Shown here: positions 22,782-35,241 of the stretch, piece by piece | How positions within the stretch are numbered: position 1 is the stretch's first letter | Layout: the number at the start of each line of letters is the position of its first letter | From: Bipolaris cookei | Taxonomy: Eukaryota; Ascomycota; Dothideomycetes; Pleosporales; Pleosporaceae | Assembly (NCBI GenBank): GCA_002286855.1 | Contig: NRSV01000006.1 | Location: forward strand, 310,001 to 374,000 | Reading direction: 5' to 3' | Length of the DNA stretch: 64,000 nucleotides | The notes under the pieces: model-generated | What the model saw: the letters and a program-made list of their open reading frames with translations, nothing else | Database searches by the model: none | What the model was told of the DNA's origin: nothing | Made by a program: the position numbers and the translations under genes

Positions 22782-23821
22782 ATGTCGTCTCTGTCTCGTC
22801 GTGCGTGCTTCAAGTGCGGAAACGTCGGCCACTATGCCGGTAAGCAACATCCGAGTCACTGACTTGCGGCGCTCGTCGCAATGACACGATTGCGAGGTAT
22901 ATGTGTCGATATGGTACCTGCAACAGTGGCGCTTGTGTCGCGAGACCATGGAGATGGTAGCAAGATATGCATTTAGCAGCCCGGCTGACATGAATACGCA
23001 GAGGTGTGCTCTTCATCCGAGAGGCTCTGCTACAACTGTACGTCTGAATTCATGCCCACGCACACACAAGAAAATCTACTAATCCTTCCATAGGCAAGCA
23101 GCCGGGACACGAGTCCAATGGATGCCCACATCCCCGCACCACCGAGAGTACGTCATTCAGAATCTACCACTTGCGCTACTTGTCCCATGACGTACCGTGG
23201 TTACTATCTGCGCGCATTTGCAAAGCCTGGCAGACTGAGACCACGACGAACTAGAATGCTAACGAAGCAACAGCCAAGCAGTGCTATCACTGCCAAGGCC
23301 TCGGACACGTTCAGGCTGACTGCCCGACTCTGCGACTGAGCGGAGCTGGTACCAGCGGACGCTGCTACAGCTGTGGTATCGCTGGCCACCTTGCACGCAA
23401 CTGCCCCAACCCAGGAATGGGTCGCGGTGCTGGCGCTCCCCGTGGCGGCTATGGAGGCTTCAGGGGCGGTTTCGCTGGCGGCGCTCGCCCTGCTACTTGC
23501 TACAAGTGTGGCGGACCTAACCACTTCGCCCGTGATTGCCAGGCTCAGGCTATGAAGTGCTACGCCTGTGGCAAGCTCGGTCAGTATGATTATCTGAAAA
23601 CAGTGTAGCGTCATTGACTTTCCATAGGACACATTTCCCGTGACTGCACCGCTCCTAACGGCGGCCCACTCAACACTGCCGGCAAGACCTGCTACCGCTG
23701 CGGTGAAACCGGCCACATCTCTCGGGACTGCACTCAGGCAGAAGTCAACGGTGACTCTGCTGCTGCCCCTGCCGCTGCCCCTGTTCCTGCGGCCGTTGCT
23801 CCTACGACTGCTGTCGCTTAG
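22782..23821 (+). CDS. GIS2: CCHC zinc-knuckle RNA-binding protein Gis2/CNBP-like
   Basis: Exons 22782-22839, 23002-23037, 23094-23147, 23274-23579 and 23628-23821 give 215 aa; the introns are 162, 56, 126 and 48 bp. Seven CCHC knuckles of form CX2CX4HX4C follow each other, from CFKCGNVGHYAEVC to CYRCGETGHISRDC; three are split by introns. A Gly/Arg-rich segment (GMGRGAGAPRGGYGGFRGG) separates knuckles 4 and 5, and an Ala/Pro-rich tail ends the protein. Homologues (yeast Gis2, fission yeast Byr3, animal CNBP) bind single-stranded G-rich nucleic acid and associate with translating ribosomes and stress granules. The count of seven matches the family. Confidence 0.93.
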
Positions 23822-24924
23822 ACGGCTCATGAGCTCCGCCAGCTCAAGCTTCGCCACGAGTAAAATTGTAGCGAAACGACTAGCATTTACAGCATGCAGT
23901 TCTATATCTTTCATTTAGTTTGACATCTCTTCACAATCGTTTCCTAGCCTATCTCAGCATCTTTTCGGCAAATCTCACGCATTCACGAGTCATCAACGGT
24001 TTTAAAAAAAAGTTCTTCACAATTCTTACACTGATACCCACAAACGTTATCCCTTCAACCATTCTACCATGATTTCGAAACAGACGACGGCTTGGCGATT
24101 TGGATGGTTGCTCTCTACCCTCTATGGATGTGCTGGCATCGGCTAATGTAGTGTGCGCATGCGCTTGGATAGTATGGTAGTAGCTTCCTATGGAGCTTGA
24201 AGGCGGCTGTGGTGGTTTAGGTGCAGACAGTTTGATGCAAAGGGATCGAGGTGGTTATGGAGGAGGGAAGAGTGAAGGAGACTGTGTGGTGTTTTGTCAG
24301 GAGCTGGGGTTAGCACGTGTGCCCCGTGATTTTCCATCTTGCATCCCTTTTCTTTCCGGCTATTCCGTCATGGTAGATTTATTTATATGTTTCTATCATG
24401 CATACATGTTCTATTCGCCAGTGACATGGCTGACATAGGTAATAACAGAAATTCTAGAAGCGCTTGAAAGTTTCGTATGTTTGTTTACCGTATCCTACAA
24501 ACAAAAACATGGAATCTGATTACTTGCATTACTAAATCTCACTTCATCATCCAAAGTGCTTGCATATCATATACCAATAGCACACCCCTTTCCTTCCCTT
24601 ACAATCATCAATACTACCATTGCTACCCCTCTGCGCTAACCAGTCCTCCCGACGCACCTTTCCCCCATCGCACCTTCCCTCTCTCAGTTTCGCCACATAC
24701 AATGTTAGGCAGGCGGCTCGTTCCTTCTTATGGTGCTCGCTCCTTCTTAATGTGCATGAGCACTTCTGCATTGGTCCTCACGGACTTTTCTTTTCTCTCA
24801 GCCCCTCTCTCTACCTTCATCTTTCATATTTTCTTCGTTCTCTCGCTTCATACAACATCTGTATACTTGCTTGCTTCGCGTTTTTTTTCATCCAGTATCG
24901 CATCACTCCACATAGATTGCTGGT
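23822..24924 (+). promoter_or_regulatory. GIS2 3' region and DMC1 upstream region
   Basis: 1.1 kb without coding signal. The last 400 bp before DMC1 are pyrimidine-rich (C/T tracts near 24588-24700 and 24790-24840), common in fungal leaders. Confidence 0.4.
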
Positions 24925-26240
24925 ATGGCAGCAGAGTCGGTGGGTAGTGATGATGAGCACAACGATGAGAGCTTCATCGTAGACATCGACGCAATCCAAG
25001 CCCATGGAATCGGCGCTGTAGATATCTCCAAGCTAAAGTCCAACGGCTACTACACAATCGCCTCAGTGCACTCAGCTACTCGTCGCAACCTGCTCAAGAT
25101 CAAAGGCTTCAGTGAGATCAAAGTTGATAAAGTCAAAGATGCTATCGCTAAGTGCCAGGTCAGTTGTGCTGAAGCAGTAGTGAGTGAGCTTGCTTTACTA
25201 AAAAAAATATGCAGCCTGGAGGTGGAGGTTTCCAGACCGCCCATGAGCTTGGACAACAGCGAAAGCGCGTCATCAAGATTTCTACTGGTAGCAAAGCGCT
25301 CAATGCGATTCTCGGAGGGTGAATGCATCTGCTCGTCTTCTTCGACACGCCTGTTGACAGATTGCAGTGGATTTCAGACCATGAGCATCAGTGAGGTGTT
25401 TGGAGAGTTTCGCTGCGGAAAGACACAACTCTCACACACCATGTCTGTTATTGCACAGCTACCAAAAGACATGGGTGGTGCTGAGGGCAAGGTGGCCTAT
25501 ATTGGTGTGTTTCCCTCTTGCAATCATTAGCTCTTCTGACAATGAACCAGATACTGAAGGCACCTTTCGACCAGAGAGGATAGTTCAAATTGCAGAACGT
25601 TTTGGTGTCGATCCTGAAACTGGTCTGTAATCCCATCGCCTTAGCGACATCCCTATTGACACTTCACAGCGCAAGACAACATCACATATGCCCGCGCTGT
25701 TAACTCTGAGCACCAGATGGAACTCTTGAATAAAGTCGCAGAGTTCTTTGTCAGCAACGAGTACCGGCTTCTGATCATCGACAGCATCATGGCGCTCTTT
25801 CGCGTCGATTACACTGGACGTGGCGAACTCAATGAGCGGCAGCAAAAGCTCAACCAGTTCCTTTCGAAGCTCACGCATATAGCCGAGGGTTTGTCACAAT
25901 GGCCCTGTTGCTCATTATTCAGCTGACAACTTGCAGAGTTTAATGTCGCAGTGCTAATGACTAACCAAGTTCAAAGCGATCCTGGAGCAAGTGCTTTATT
26001 TGCCAGCGCCGACGGTCGTAAGCCGGTTGGGGGTCACATTCTCGCTCACGCTTCTGCCACGAGGATTCTGCTTCGAAAGGGACGAGGCGAGGAGCGCGTT
26101 GCAAAGATTCAAGACTCTCCTGGTATCTCAACTGCAGCATGTTTGAACCTTGTCACTAACACCCCTGTCTAGACATGCCTGAGAAGGAAGCTACGTACAT
26201 CATTACCAATGGCGGAATCAATGACCCAGAGAAGGTGTGA
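24925..26240 (+). CDS. DMC1: Meiotic recombinase Dmc1
   Basis: Seven exons, 24925-25158, 25215-25318, 25368-25504, 25551-25622, 25670-25888, 25937-26122 and 26173-26240, give 339 aa, the normal Dmc1 length. Introns are 46-56 bp. The N-terminal helix-hairpin-helix region (ISKLKSNGYYTIASV) precedes the RecA-type core: Walker A GEFRCGKTQ, Walker B LLIIDSIMALFR, and the L2/C-terminal text TNQVQSDPGASALFASADG and HASATRILLRKGRGEER. The MPEKEATYIITNGGINDP end distinguishes Dmc1 from Rad51. It forms filaments on single-stranded DNA and promotes interhomologue strand exchange in meiosis. Its presence intact argues for a sexual cycle, past or present. The accessory gene SFR1 lies nearby. Confidence 0.95.
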
Positions 26241-28233
26241 TGAATATCGAACAACCTCATGTCTACACATCTATGGGTAGTGAAAGTAAATTTCCATATG
26301 TCTGAAAAATTCTCCATAACTTATGTTCGAAGAGGAAGAATGGAAGAATGTTTACGACCATGGGGCTCTTACCTATAACCAGGTATATGTCACGATACTC
26401 AGGGCTGAACTTACAGGACAACCTAAGGTTGTTGTTAGCTTATAGCAGCATAATTTAAAATACACATCCTTCTTTCGTCATTTCACAAGACACTTCACTA
26501 TTGTTGTGATACCACAACTGGGTTCCTGCTACGCTGCGCGGCATGGAAAGGCAACACTTGCTGCATAGCGTTGATGAATCTGTCAATACAGTAATCTTGA
26601 AAAATATGTTCAATCCTCATTATAATCACAAGCATTATTATAAGTTTGGAGCACGAGAAATGCGCTGAGTGAGGTTTGCCACATTGAGAGAATAGATATA
26701 CAGCCCTGCCGTAGTAGTGCTACCATCGCAGAAGTATAGCTTTGTTCAGATGGCATATCATCATAGTTTAGTACGACAACCAAGATCATTCAACTCCTTC
26801 CGATCTGCAGTCAGCCCTAGCAAGGTAAAAGATCTTGTCCTCTGATCTTGCTACTTCGAAGCTACAAAGTCCATACCCATTTAAGATTCATACTACCAAC
26901 ACAAGTGTCGCATGAAGGAGGAGGGGATACCAATGGGAATTGCGATGGGACGGTGTATCGTTGGCGTGTGTATGGCATGAAGGTAGGACGGACGGTGAAA
27001 CAAACGCTTCACAATCTCTTAGCGATAATTTCTCTCTCTCTCTCTCTTTCGAGTTTGTTTATTTGGTGTCTCTGAAAGGCAATAGTAGCATACACCTTCC
27101 ATAGTACCACCTACAATGTGTATACGAAAGCGTCTCAACAGATCCTCGACAGTCCTTTTGGGGAGCTCCGCAAATGAAACTGTGTGGGGCCCGTGAAAGA
27201 GCGGGAAGGGGGAGGGAATGGGGTTAGGGGGTTGGGGGGTTTGTAAAACCCATATCTATCTGAGATCTCTTTTTTTTTCTTCACTCTTCTTCCCGTTAAT
27301 ACAAATAGCATCGATGTAGAAGTGAAGTACCTGGTTATTCGACCATTTCATGTGACTTGGGCCTGATTGAATTCTTTTTGTGGCTTTGTTGAAATTGCTC
27401 TGAAGCCTTATTTTGGATTTCGGGTGGCCGCGATGGGATTTTTCATTACATAATACAGATGCAGTGTCGTTTGCATCCGCCCCACATGTGTGTATGTGTG
27501 TGAGTGAGTGAGTGAGTGAGTGAGTGATATACGGTGGATGGTGATCGATACTTGTACGTTTGGATACCGAGACAGATAAATTTCGAAGCCATGGCCGGAT
27601 TTAAGATCGAGTAAACGTATGTGTCCATCATTTAGACTGTCCAAGTATTCGAAATACGCTCTTCGAAAGACTATCAGGTACAATGCAATATTCTGTAAGT
27701 GTTTCGTGTAAAAGTTGTTGAGCGATTTGTGGAGACAGGATGAACGGGATCTGGGACGAGCAGATGTTGAAAAGAGATCCACTAAACACGACATACTTCG
27801 TGGGAGGGGTGTAAAAAGTTCATTTAACATCCTGATACTTCTCGGTAGCTAAAGAGGACTTACTTGCAAGTCACCCAGCGCCAGACAACCACAATGTGGT
27901 GCACACATAGACGTCAACAGGAGGCAATGCATACAACGCAACAAGAGTGTCGTTTTGATTATAACTATAGCATAAATTTCATATACCTAGAGGAAAGCCT
28001 GAAGAACAAGAACAAAGACAGCTTCTTGTCAAAGTATACACAGAAGAGAAGATGCGAATCCGTAATCTACAGCATCATGAAAGCATGCTGGGACTGATAG
28101 ATGCACATGCAGGAAAGAGCGTTGAGGGTATATGGCGAAAAATCGAATAAGGGCAGCCCATCCAAATAGCGCCCATGGTCGAAGAAAATAGAAAAAAACT
28201 TAATGGCCGTATATGACGTAAAGTGGTCTCTTG
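26241..28233. other. Intergenic with microsatellites
   Basis: 2 kb between DMC1 and the convergent DUF7624-like gene. It holds a (TC)n run near 27029-27048, G-rich text near 27205-27240 and a TGAG tetranucleotide run at 27501-27527. No gene was supported. Confidence 0.45.
27501..27527 (+). repeat. TGAG tetranucleotide repeat
   Basis: About seven TGAG units, preceded by TG-rich text. Confidence 0.8.
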
Positions 28234-30733
28234 CTAAGCGTTGATTATGAGGTTGCGTTGACTGCTGTCCTCGGGATAGGCTCCGAAGACGAATCGATAT
28301 AGCTCTTTTAGCCACTTGAATGATTCGTTCCGACCTAGCCATTGCACAGACCGTCCAATCTCAAGTGCTGTCAGTCGGCGAAGTGGTTGCGTGTGAATGC
28401 TGCGTAGCGCTGAGTCTTTGAGAACAAGCTTCCGATAGCTGTCGAACAATTCAGTTTGCCATGGTTCGTTCCCGAAGCTGTTCGACGGTAGTGCGCGAAT
28501 GAAGTCTGGGAGTGGTATTTGGCGGTTATAGCCAGTGTTGATGGCTGCTTTGACAATGAGCCCTTTGAGGCGTATCAGAGCAGGATCCTCTCGACCAGCA
28601 GTGGCGGTAGAAGATGTGTGTACCGAAGCGTCGGAGTAGGTTGAGAGATTAGAAGAAGACGAGGACCAGCGATCGTGGGTTCGGGTCAGGCCGGCCTCTG
28701 GGCCGAGAACAAGAATGTTTGGAACGTTGGGCTCGTCTGAGGGAGAAAACTCTTCACGGTCGTCGAAAATGGTGGTTGGAGTCTCTGGTTGCATTGGGGT
28801 TGCTCTCCTAGTTTGCATGGCCGAGTGGTATGATTCATTGATGCTCGAAGACCTCGCAGATCGTTCTGAATATGCGCTCTGGGATCGGTGTGTCACAGAA
28901 CCGCGTCCTACTGAAAAGCTGTGCTGAGATGGTCGTGGAGTGCTGCGATCAGGTCGCACTTGTGTCCATCCCTCACGGAACAAGTCACATAACTCCCAGC
29001 AGGCCTGGATGGCCGACCCAAGCAACTCCTCATCAGGGGGTTTACCATCTCGGCTGTTTTGACGGAGACTAAACAGCATTTCTGCGAGCGACCAGCAAGC
29101 ATGCAAAAGTGAATCCGTCTCCTCGGGGAGCGAAGTTCGTTGTTTCATAAGGCGATGGCAGAGGGTCAAGTAAAAGTCGAGCGTACGTTCACGGAAAGTC
29201 TCGGGCAATGTGCGGTCGTGAGCATTGTAGAGATGGTTGTTGAGCTCAAAGCTGACTCGGAGGACCGAGTCCGCCGCCTCATCGCCACGCTGGCGCACGT
29301 CAAACAGTGCTTGACAAAAGTCACGGCAAAGCTCCAAGGTAGGCTGAATCTGCGCTGTGGGGTTCTCTTCTCGGCTCTCATAGAGTTTCTGGCATAATCG
29401 CCAACAAGTCCTCCAAGCATGCTCCTGCGTATCAGCGCTTCCGCCAGAATAGTGAAACATACGCGTTCGATGGCGTTGGCTCAACTTTGCCAGTGAGTTG
29501 CACAGTATCCAGCATTCGTCCAGAGCGCTTCGAAGACCGGCTACTTCTTTCTCTGTCTCATGAATTCCGATAATTGCCTCTCCCATAGTCTGGGTGCCAA
29601 TTGAAGCTGATTCGCCATCCTGTGACTGTGAAGACTGGCTGTCATCCTGATCAATGACAGAACTCGAAGAAGAATCAGTGGCGATGTTGTCTTCGTACTC
29701 TGCAATGTCTATGAATGTAAGTTAGTGTCAAATACATTGGATCTGCACGCGTACCAGCAAGGTTCAAGCTTTTACGAGCACTGCGTCGTCTAAGGTCCTC
29801 TTCGAAATCTTGTCGGGTTTGTGCACGCGGTGTGCTACGATCTGGAGCAACGGAGTTGGAGACTGCGGTGTCAATTGGAGCAGTGGATGCAGAGGATGAA
29901 GACGAGTCCTGTGTGCTGTTAGTCATCCCGAGCACATCAACACCAGCGGTAAGCTAACCTTGTCGTCCATTTCGGGCAGCATGTTTGCTTCTGGTGTCGA
30001 TGGCGATACGACGACGGTGTTATCCGACATGTTTGCGCTTGACGAGGCGCCAGAAGTGCCCGCCCGGCTCTGGTCCACACGTCAGTCATGTTATGCAACA
30101 GCAACTAGACAACAAAGAGGGGCCTTACGAATTGCTTGAAGCTGTCTGGGGCATGGATGACAGATGGAGGCGTATCGTCGGAATCTGCGCGGCGGACCGT
30201 GGTGTTGAGCTTGTAGGTTTGGGGCTGCTGGACGTATTAGAGTGTGAAGCGCATGTTTCTCAAGGTGGACGTGACATGCCTTTGTGTGACCGTCTTGGCT
30301 CGCTGGGCTCACAATGTCGTCAGTAACCGGGGATCGTATGTCGCTCATGCCGTCCTCGCTAGGCGTGTTTTCCTGCGCATCGTCCTCAATCTGTGGTGGG
30401 GTCAGCCCCGCGTCGTGTCATTTGCATCCGTCACGTCGCGTACCTCGGTGTGGTCAGTGTGGCTAGTGCCGTTGCTGTCGACGGGGGAAGGGTCTACGGT
30501 TGCCGGATACGGGCTGGGTGGTGGCTGGAGGTGTTCGGAGGCATGTCCTGAAGATCTTGGAGAGTCCATGTCAGTGGGACAGTCGCATTGGTCTCCGAGT
30601 GGGGGGGAGGGCACCTATTTGAAAAGACGTGGGCAAAAGTGCCCGGCGAACTGGGCGAGTCCGTGTAGGGGCTAAAGGCCGACATGGACTTAAGGCCACT
30701 TGGTGACGGCATGAGCTGCGTCGCGGTTGCCAT
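28234..30733 (-). CDS. DUF7624-like fungal protein
   Basis: The main exon 29708-28234 is preceded by 29908-29755, 30069-29959, 30227-30129, 30390-30313 and 30555-30444, all with in-frame GT-AG joins. Two starts are possible. ATG 30733 with exon 30733-30615 and a 59-bp intron (GTGCCC donor, CTGAC branch site) gives 715 aa. ATG 30569, read straight into the same exon, gives 680 aa. The N-terminal third is disordered and Ser/Pro-rich. The C-terminal part is helical and Cys/Trp-rich with repeated CWxLCxxLY-like text (WRTCWRLCQKLYESR, IQACWELCDLFREGW) and a final conserved segment PDFIRALPSNSFGNEPWQ. I associate this with the DUF7624 group of ascomycete proteins from memory. The function is unknown; the protein is probably cytosolic or nuclear, with no signal peptide or membrane span. 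Confidence 0.8.
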
Positions 30734-31415
30734 GCCTCAAGCCGCTCTTTGTTCAAAGGGGGCACAATGGGGAGAGAGCGGCAGAGCTGCGCCAGGTCAG
30801 CGCCGCGGTCAGAGGTGCTAGGCAGTGGTGGGTTGACCAAGGGCAAGGCTGAGCAGCGAGTCAGGAATCAGAAGGCAATGCGCGGCGCGAAGACGTTGGG
30901 CGTCTTGATGAAAGAGAGACGGAACGAGGCTTATCAGAGCAGGCCAGCTGCCGGAAGAGGCTCAATGTGCTGGGGAGCGGCGGGGGTGGAAATGGAAGTG
31001 GGAGTGGTGGCGGGTGTGGTGGTGGTTTCAACACACAGCAACTCTGCCTCGGTGGAGACTGTGAGCTCAGTCGGTCGAGCCAGGCGTCAAGCTGAAGGAG
31101 TTATTAGCTAGGCAGGCGAACGCCCTCGACAGCGGCCCATGGCCCGCTTACAGCTGGCCGTTCACCACCACTTGGCACATCAGACGAATGGCCGTCCGCG
31201 GTAGGGGGCTGGACTCCAGGGATCAACTGCAGCTTTAAGCGCCCACCGACATGCTGCGCCATCTGCCTGAGTGCCACAGACACGACGCTGGATCCCATAC
31301 AGTCGACCCGGCTCACCGGCCTGGCGGGCGAACGCCTGCGGCTTGTTGCAGTTCTGGGCTCGTGTGACGACTCGGCTTATTCTTCCACCGTGTAGCAGTC
31401 CTTTTCCGTCGCCGC

Positions 31416-31434
31416 CATCATCATCATCATCATC
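31416..31434 (+). repeat. CAT microsatellite
   Basis: Six CAT triplets, followed by CAC/CAT-rich text. Confidence 0.8.
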
Positions 31435-33420
31435 ACCACCATCATCATTACCCCCACCACCACTACCATCACCATTAGCATCCCCATATCAGCGAACATT
31501 GCTGCAGAGGGCTAGGACTGGTCTGGGTAAGACGCTAATGCATCCTCTCTCAAAACGCTCCATCATGTGCATGGAGACTGCTGTGAGGATGCGGCACAGC
31601 AGCGTCTCCCCCCGTCTGGCCGTGTGTGTGTGTGCTCAGTCTCCAGTCCCGGCCCCATCGCCATCGACGTGGCCGCCTTGCAGCAAATCCATTTCGCCGG
31701 CTTGTGATTACCCTCCTCACTCGCAGCCGCCCGCAAGCACATGGCATGGCCGGAGCCTCTTCTTGAGGCCATGTTGATATCTGTAGCATTCATTACCATC
31801 CCTCACACATTCCCGCTACTAGCTCATCTCCACCTTTTACACACGCACACGCGTTCGGCCTTCTCCCGCTACCATGTGCTCGGATGCCTGAGTACTAGCC
31901 AATCAACTGGCCCATGTCCAACTTTTTTCCCCTTCTCCTAGCCTACCAGGATCATTACGACGCCCTTGTGTACCATATTCCTCTCTGAGACGAGGCTCCC
32001 TTGTGGGCTAGTTTTTTTTTAGTTTTTTCTCTTTGCATTCGCACACGCGTACGATGCAGCAGCTCTTGTTGATGATGCGACCTGCGCCGCTCCCGCGTTT
32101 GACATTAGCCGCGCACAATGCCTGTCAATAGGCGCCGTGGAGTTGAATTTTCTATTCGACCAGCAGCTTCAACCTCCCCGAATGATGGACATGAGACAGA
32201 TGCTACTGCCCACATAGACTCGTCTCTCACCAGCACAGAGCCCGTCGACAAACCCAATTCCGCCCAACTGTGCCATTGTCGGCGACGTCAAAGGCACCAA
32301 TGGCCCATGCGTAGGGCACGAGGCGCGACTGCCATTGATGCGTCTGATGCCCCACTTGCTTGTTGACGACTCTGTACTCTAGAACAGGCTACCAGTCGTC
32401 CAACCGAGCCTGCCCCGCCCTCCCACTATTCGGCGCTTATTGCCATTGTCTCTTTGGCACACTCACGCCTACATCCACATTGACCACCAACCCGCACCGG
32501 ATATATCCAAGTTTAGACCGCTCCATGCATCAAAAGACGCGATAGACGATGGCCTGGCGGCGATCCCTTCTAGTGATTGCCACGCCAGAGCCCATTGTTC
32601 TGACTAGCAGCCAAAGCATCCCACCCATGCCATGCCAGAGCCTCCAACATGGCCTACTTAGTACCCAACCAATTGTCCAAGTACCCAACGAATGCCATAC
32701 CCTACCACCAACTACCAACTGCCTACCAATTTTCTCATATACTAATCCCAAGTCCTTAGCCAACCCCCAACCGATTGGACAAGTCCAACAAGCCCAACTC
32801 TAATCACCCAACCGCAACCCAACACGCCACGCCTCCCCCCACCGCTTCCCACATGACACCCAGTCTCCAGCGATAATCCTCCGAGGAAGACACTCTTAGC
32901 CCTTGGAAATGCTTCTTTTTCTCTAAACCGCGAGCCACTGCAAGCCAAGCAAAACAGCCTGACCGGTGCTGTGCCCGGTCAGCCCTACCCTAGCACACTC
33001 ACGCATATACGCATATACACACATGTTTGTGTTTCACAATGCCAACAATTCATCGTGGAGCAGTCTGCCTCGGGGAAAATAGAATCGACTTTGTTGGACC
33101 ATACGTGTACATAGACGCCGTAGGTACACACGCAAGCCCTCGTTCCTTTAGAGGAAAAAAAAGACTTTGTCAAGTATTGGTGGTTGAACTCCTGTCTTAT
33201 TCCCTCCAGTTGTGGCATGATATACATTACTATTACCACAAAAATTGGAAAGATATCGTTGATAACTGAGCTCGCGTTTGGCCCATTGCAGTGGTGAAAG
33301 GAAGAAGCAGCTCAAATCTGACATTGTATCCATGAAGTTTGAATCAGCTTATCTCAACACTCATCGTCACACAATTGCATTCAATTTCAGTCTTTGGCCC
33401 ATTCGTTACGTAATTGAATC

Positions 33421-33461
33421 TCTTCTTCTTCTTCTTCTTCTTCTTCTTCTTCTTCTTCTTT
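33421..33461 (+). repeat. TTC microsatellite next to LysRS stop
   Basis: About thirteen uninterrupted TCT/TTC units. On the synthetase strand this is a GAA tract 12 bp after the stop, so it would lie in the 3' UTR. Confidence 0.9.
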
Positions 33462-33472
33462 CTGTTCCCACC

Positions 33473-35241
33473 TCACTTCATCTTGGATATGCTGACCACA
33501 TTCCTCAGCGTCCCAAAAGGCAGCACATCAGCAATACGCTTCTTGTTCGCAAACAGCATCACCAGCCTGTCCAGTCCACAGCCCCAGCCCCCCGTTGGCG
33601 GCATCCCCCACTCGAGCGCTTCAAGATAGCTCTCATCAATGGATCCATGTCCATCGGCTTGGAAGTCAAGCTGCTGCATAAACTTCCTCCGCTGCTCAAA
33701 CGGCGAGTTTTCCTCTTCATATGCATTGACGTATTCGCGTCCATGGATAAACAGCTCCACGCGCGAAGCAACACGCTGGCCCGTTGCTTCATCCACATAC
33801 GACTTTGACAGTGGTGAAAGAGCTTCTGGGTGCTGGGTGATGAACGTGGGGTTCTGGCATAGTGGCTCAATGTACGCTTCTGCTAGACCGTCAAGTAAAC
33901 GCGGTAAGGTTGGGTTCGGTGGGACATCAAGGCCAAGTTCTTTGTAGAGCTGCAACATCTCGTTCGGAGCGTCAGGTAATGATAGGTCGGGCAGCTTGCG
34001 GCCGCTGGCTCGTTCAATCGTGGGAATAAAGGGGAGTTGTGCAAAGGGCTGTGAAAAGTCCACGTCTTCCGGGGATGTTAGTGTGGGGAAATATGTTGAG
34101 CGTAGTGATTCAATTGCGGTATGTAGACCGTTAATCAACTGCTCCGTCCGGGCAATGACAATGGGCAATGTGGCGCCAACCTCGTAGAATTCGCACGTAG
34201 AGAACTCGGGGTTATGTGTGTTGTCCACGCCCTCATTCCTAAAGACGCGCCCGATTTCGAAAATCTTGTCTTGCCCCCCAATGATGAGACGCTTCAGATT
34301 TAGCTCTGGCGCTATCCGCAGTCGGATTGGTATGTTGGAGAGCTCGTTGGCTACAGTTTCAAAGGGACGGGCAATGGCGCCCCCAGCGTTGACGTCAAAT
34401 ATGGGTGTCTCAACCTCCATGAAGCCGCTCTCGATAAAGTAGGTACGGACGTAGTCATATATGAGTGCTCGCAGACGAAGAATGTCACCTGGCTCGTCGC
34501 TCGTAAGGGCATGTATGTGCGGCCGTCGCACGAGCGTCTCAGCATCCTCAATCTTCTCGGGCAGGTGATGAAGGCAAGGGGCAAGGACCTGGGGTACTTG
34601 GAGGGCGAGGATAGAAAGCTGCCCGGTTGAGGTCTTGGTTGGATTGCCGTTGATTGCTGCCAGAACTTAGCATGCATCCCAGGTAGAGACGGCAACATCA
34701 CATACAAATCCAATCACCGATTCTAGCAACTTTTTTGAAGCTCTTGAAGCTTTCATCAAGACCGTCCTGCGGCGCGAGCTTTTTCAATTCCACCATGACT
34801 TGGAGTCGCTGTGTGTCGCGCTCGATATCAAGAAACATCAACTTGGAGCTAAGCAGCCGCACTGAGCGCACCCTTCCTGACGTTGTCAGAACGGGAATGC
34901 TTTGCTCACGGGTGGTGGTATATCCTACCAAACACGGACACGACATCACTTGCTGTTTCTGATATGTCATGATACTTTGCATTAAAGTCGCGTACCGACA
35001 GGTTCTGGGCATTGGCCGAGTAGACCAGTCTTGGATGATAGTCACCCAATGGCTTTACTTTTGCCAAGTGGTCGAGCCGCTTCTGCTTCTCGACATCGTG
35101 AAGGCCGGTGTATGCGTCGGCGGCTATGCTCTGCACGAACCGTCTCTGAAGCGCGATGTAGGCTTGAACATGGTGCGGCTTGAGAGACCGACTAGCTCCG
35201 TGGAGGTAGGGACGCAGGAAGTTGAAGGCTGGTTTGCTCAT
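33473..35241 (-). CDS. MSK1: Mitochondrial lysyl-tRNA synthetase
   Basis: Exons (minus) 35241-34929, 34876-34706 and 34656-33473 give 555 aa; the introns are 52 and 49 bp. The N-terminus (MSKPAFNFLRPYLHGASRSL, then RRFVQS) is basic and lacks acids, fitting a mitochondrial presequence. An OB-fold anticodon-binding domain precedes the class II core: motif 1 text GFMEVETPIFD, motif 2 FEIGRVFRNEG, motif 3 GWGCGLDRLVMLF. THNPEF and FIHGREYVNAYEE are typical of LysRS. It charges mitochondrial tRNA-Lys. Compared with the cytosolic form it lacks the lysine-rich N-terminal extension. Confidence 0.93.

Larger units (their letters stand above)
30734..33472. other. Long gene-free region
   Basis: 2.7 kb with no supported gene. 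It holds a (CAT)n microsatellite at 31416-31434, CAC/CCA-rich text at 31437-31480, an A/T-poor block around 30950-31480, and a Pro/Asn/Gln-type low-complexity stretch with CCAACC/ACCAAC motifs near 32640-32830. The (TTC)n run at 33421-33461 closes it. The part just beyond 30733 is the upstream region of the DUF7624-like gene. Confidence 0.45.

Noticed and set aside
22027..22991. Two long minus-strand frames upstream of GIS2
   Set aside because: They overlap the GIS2 leader and first intron in GC-rich DNA, where long frames arise by chance. No motif seen.
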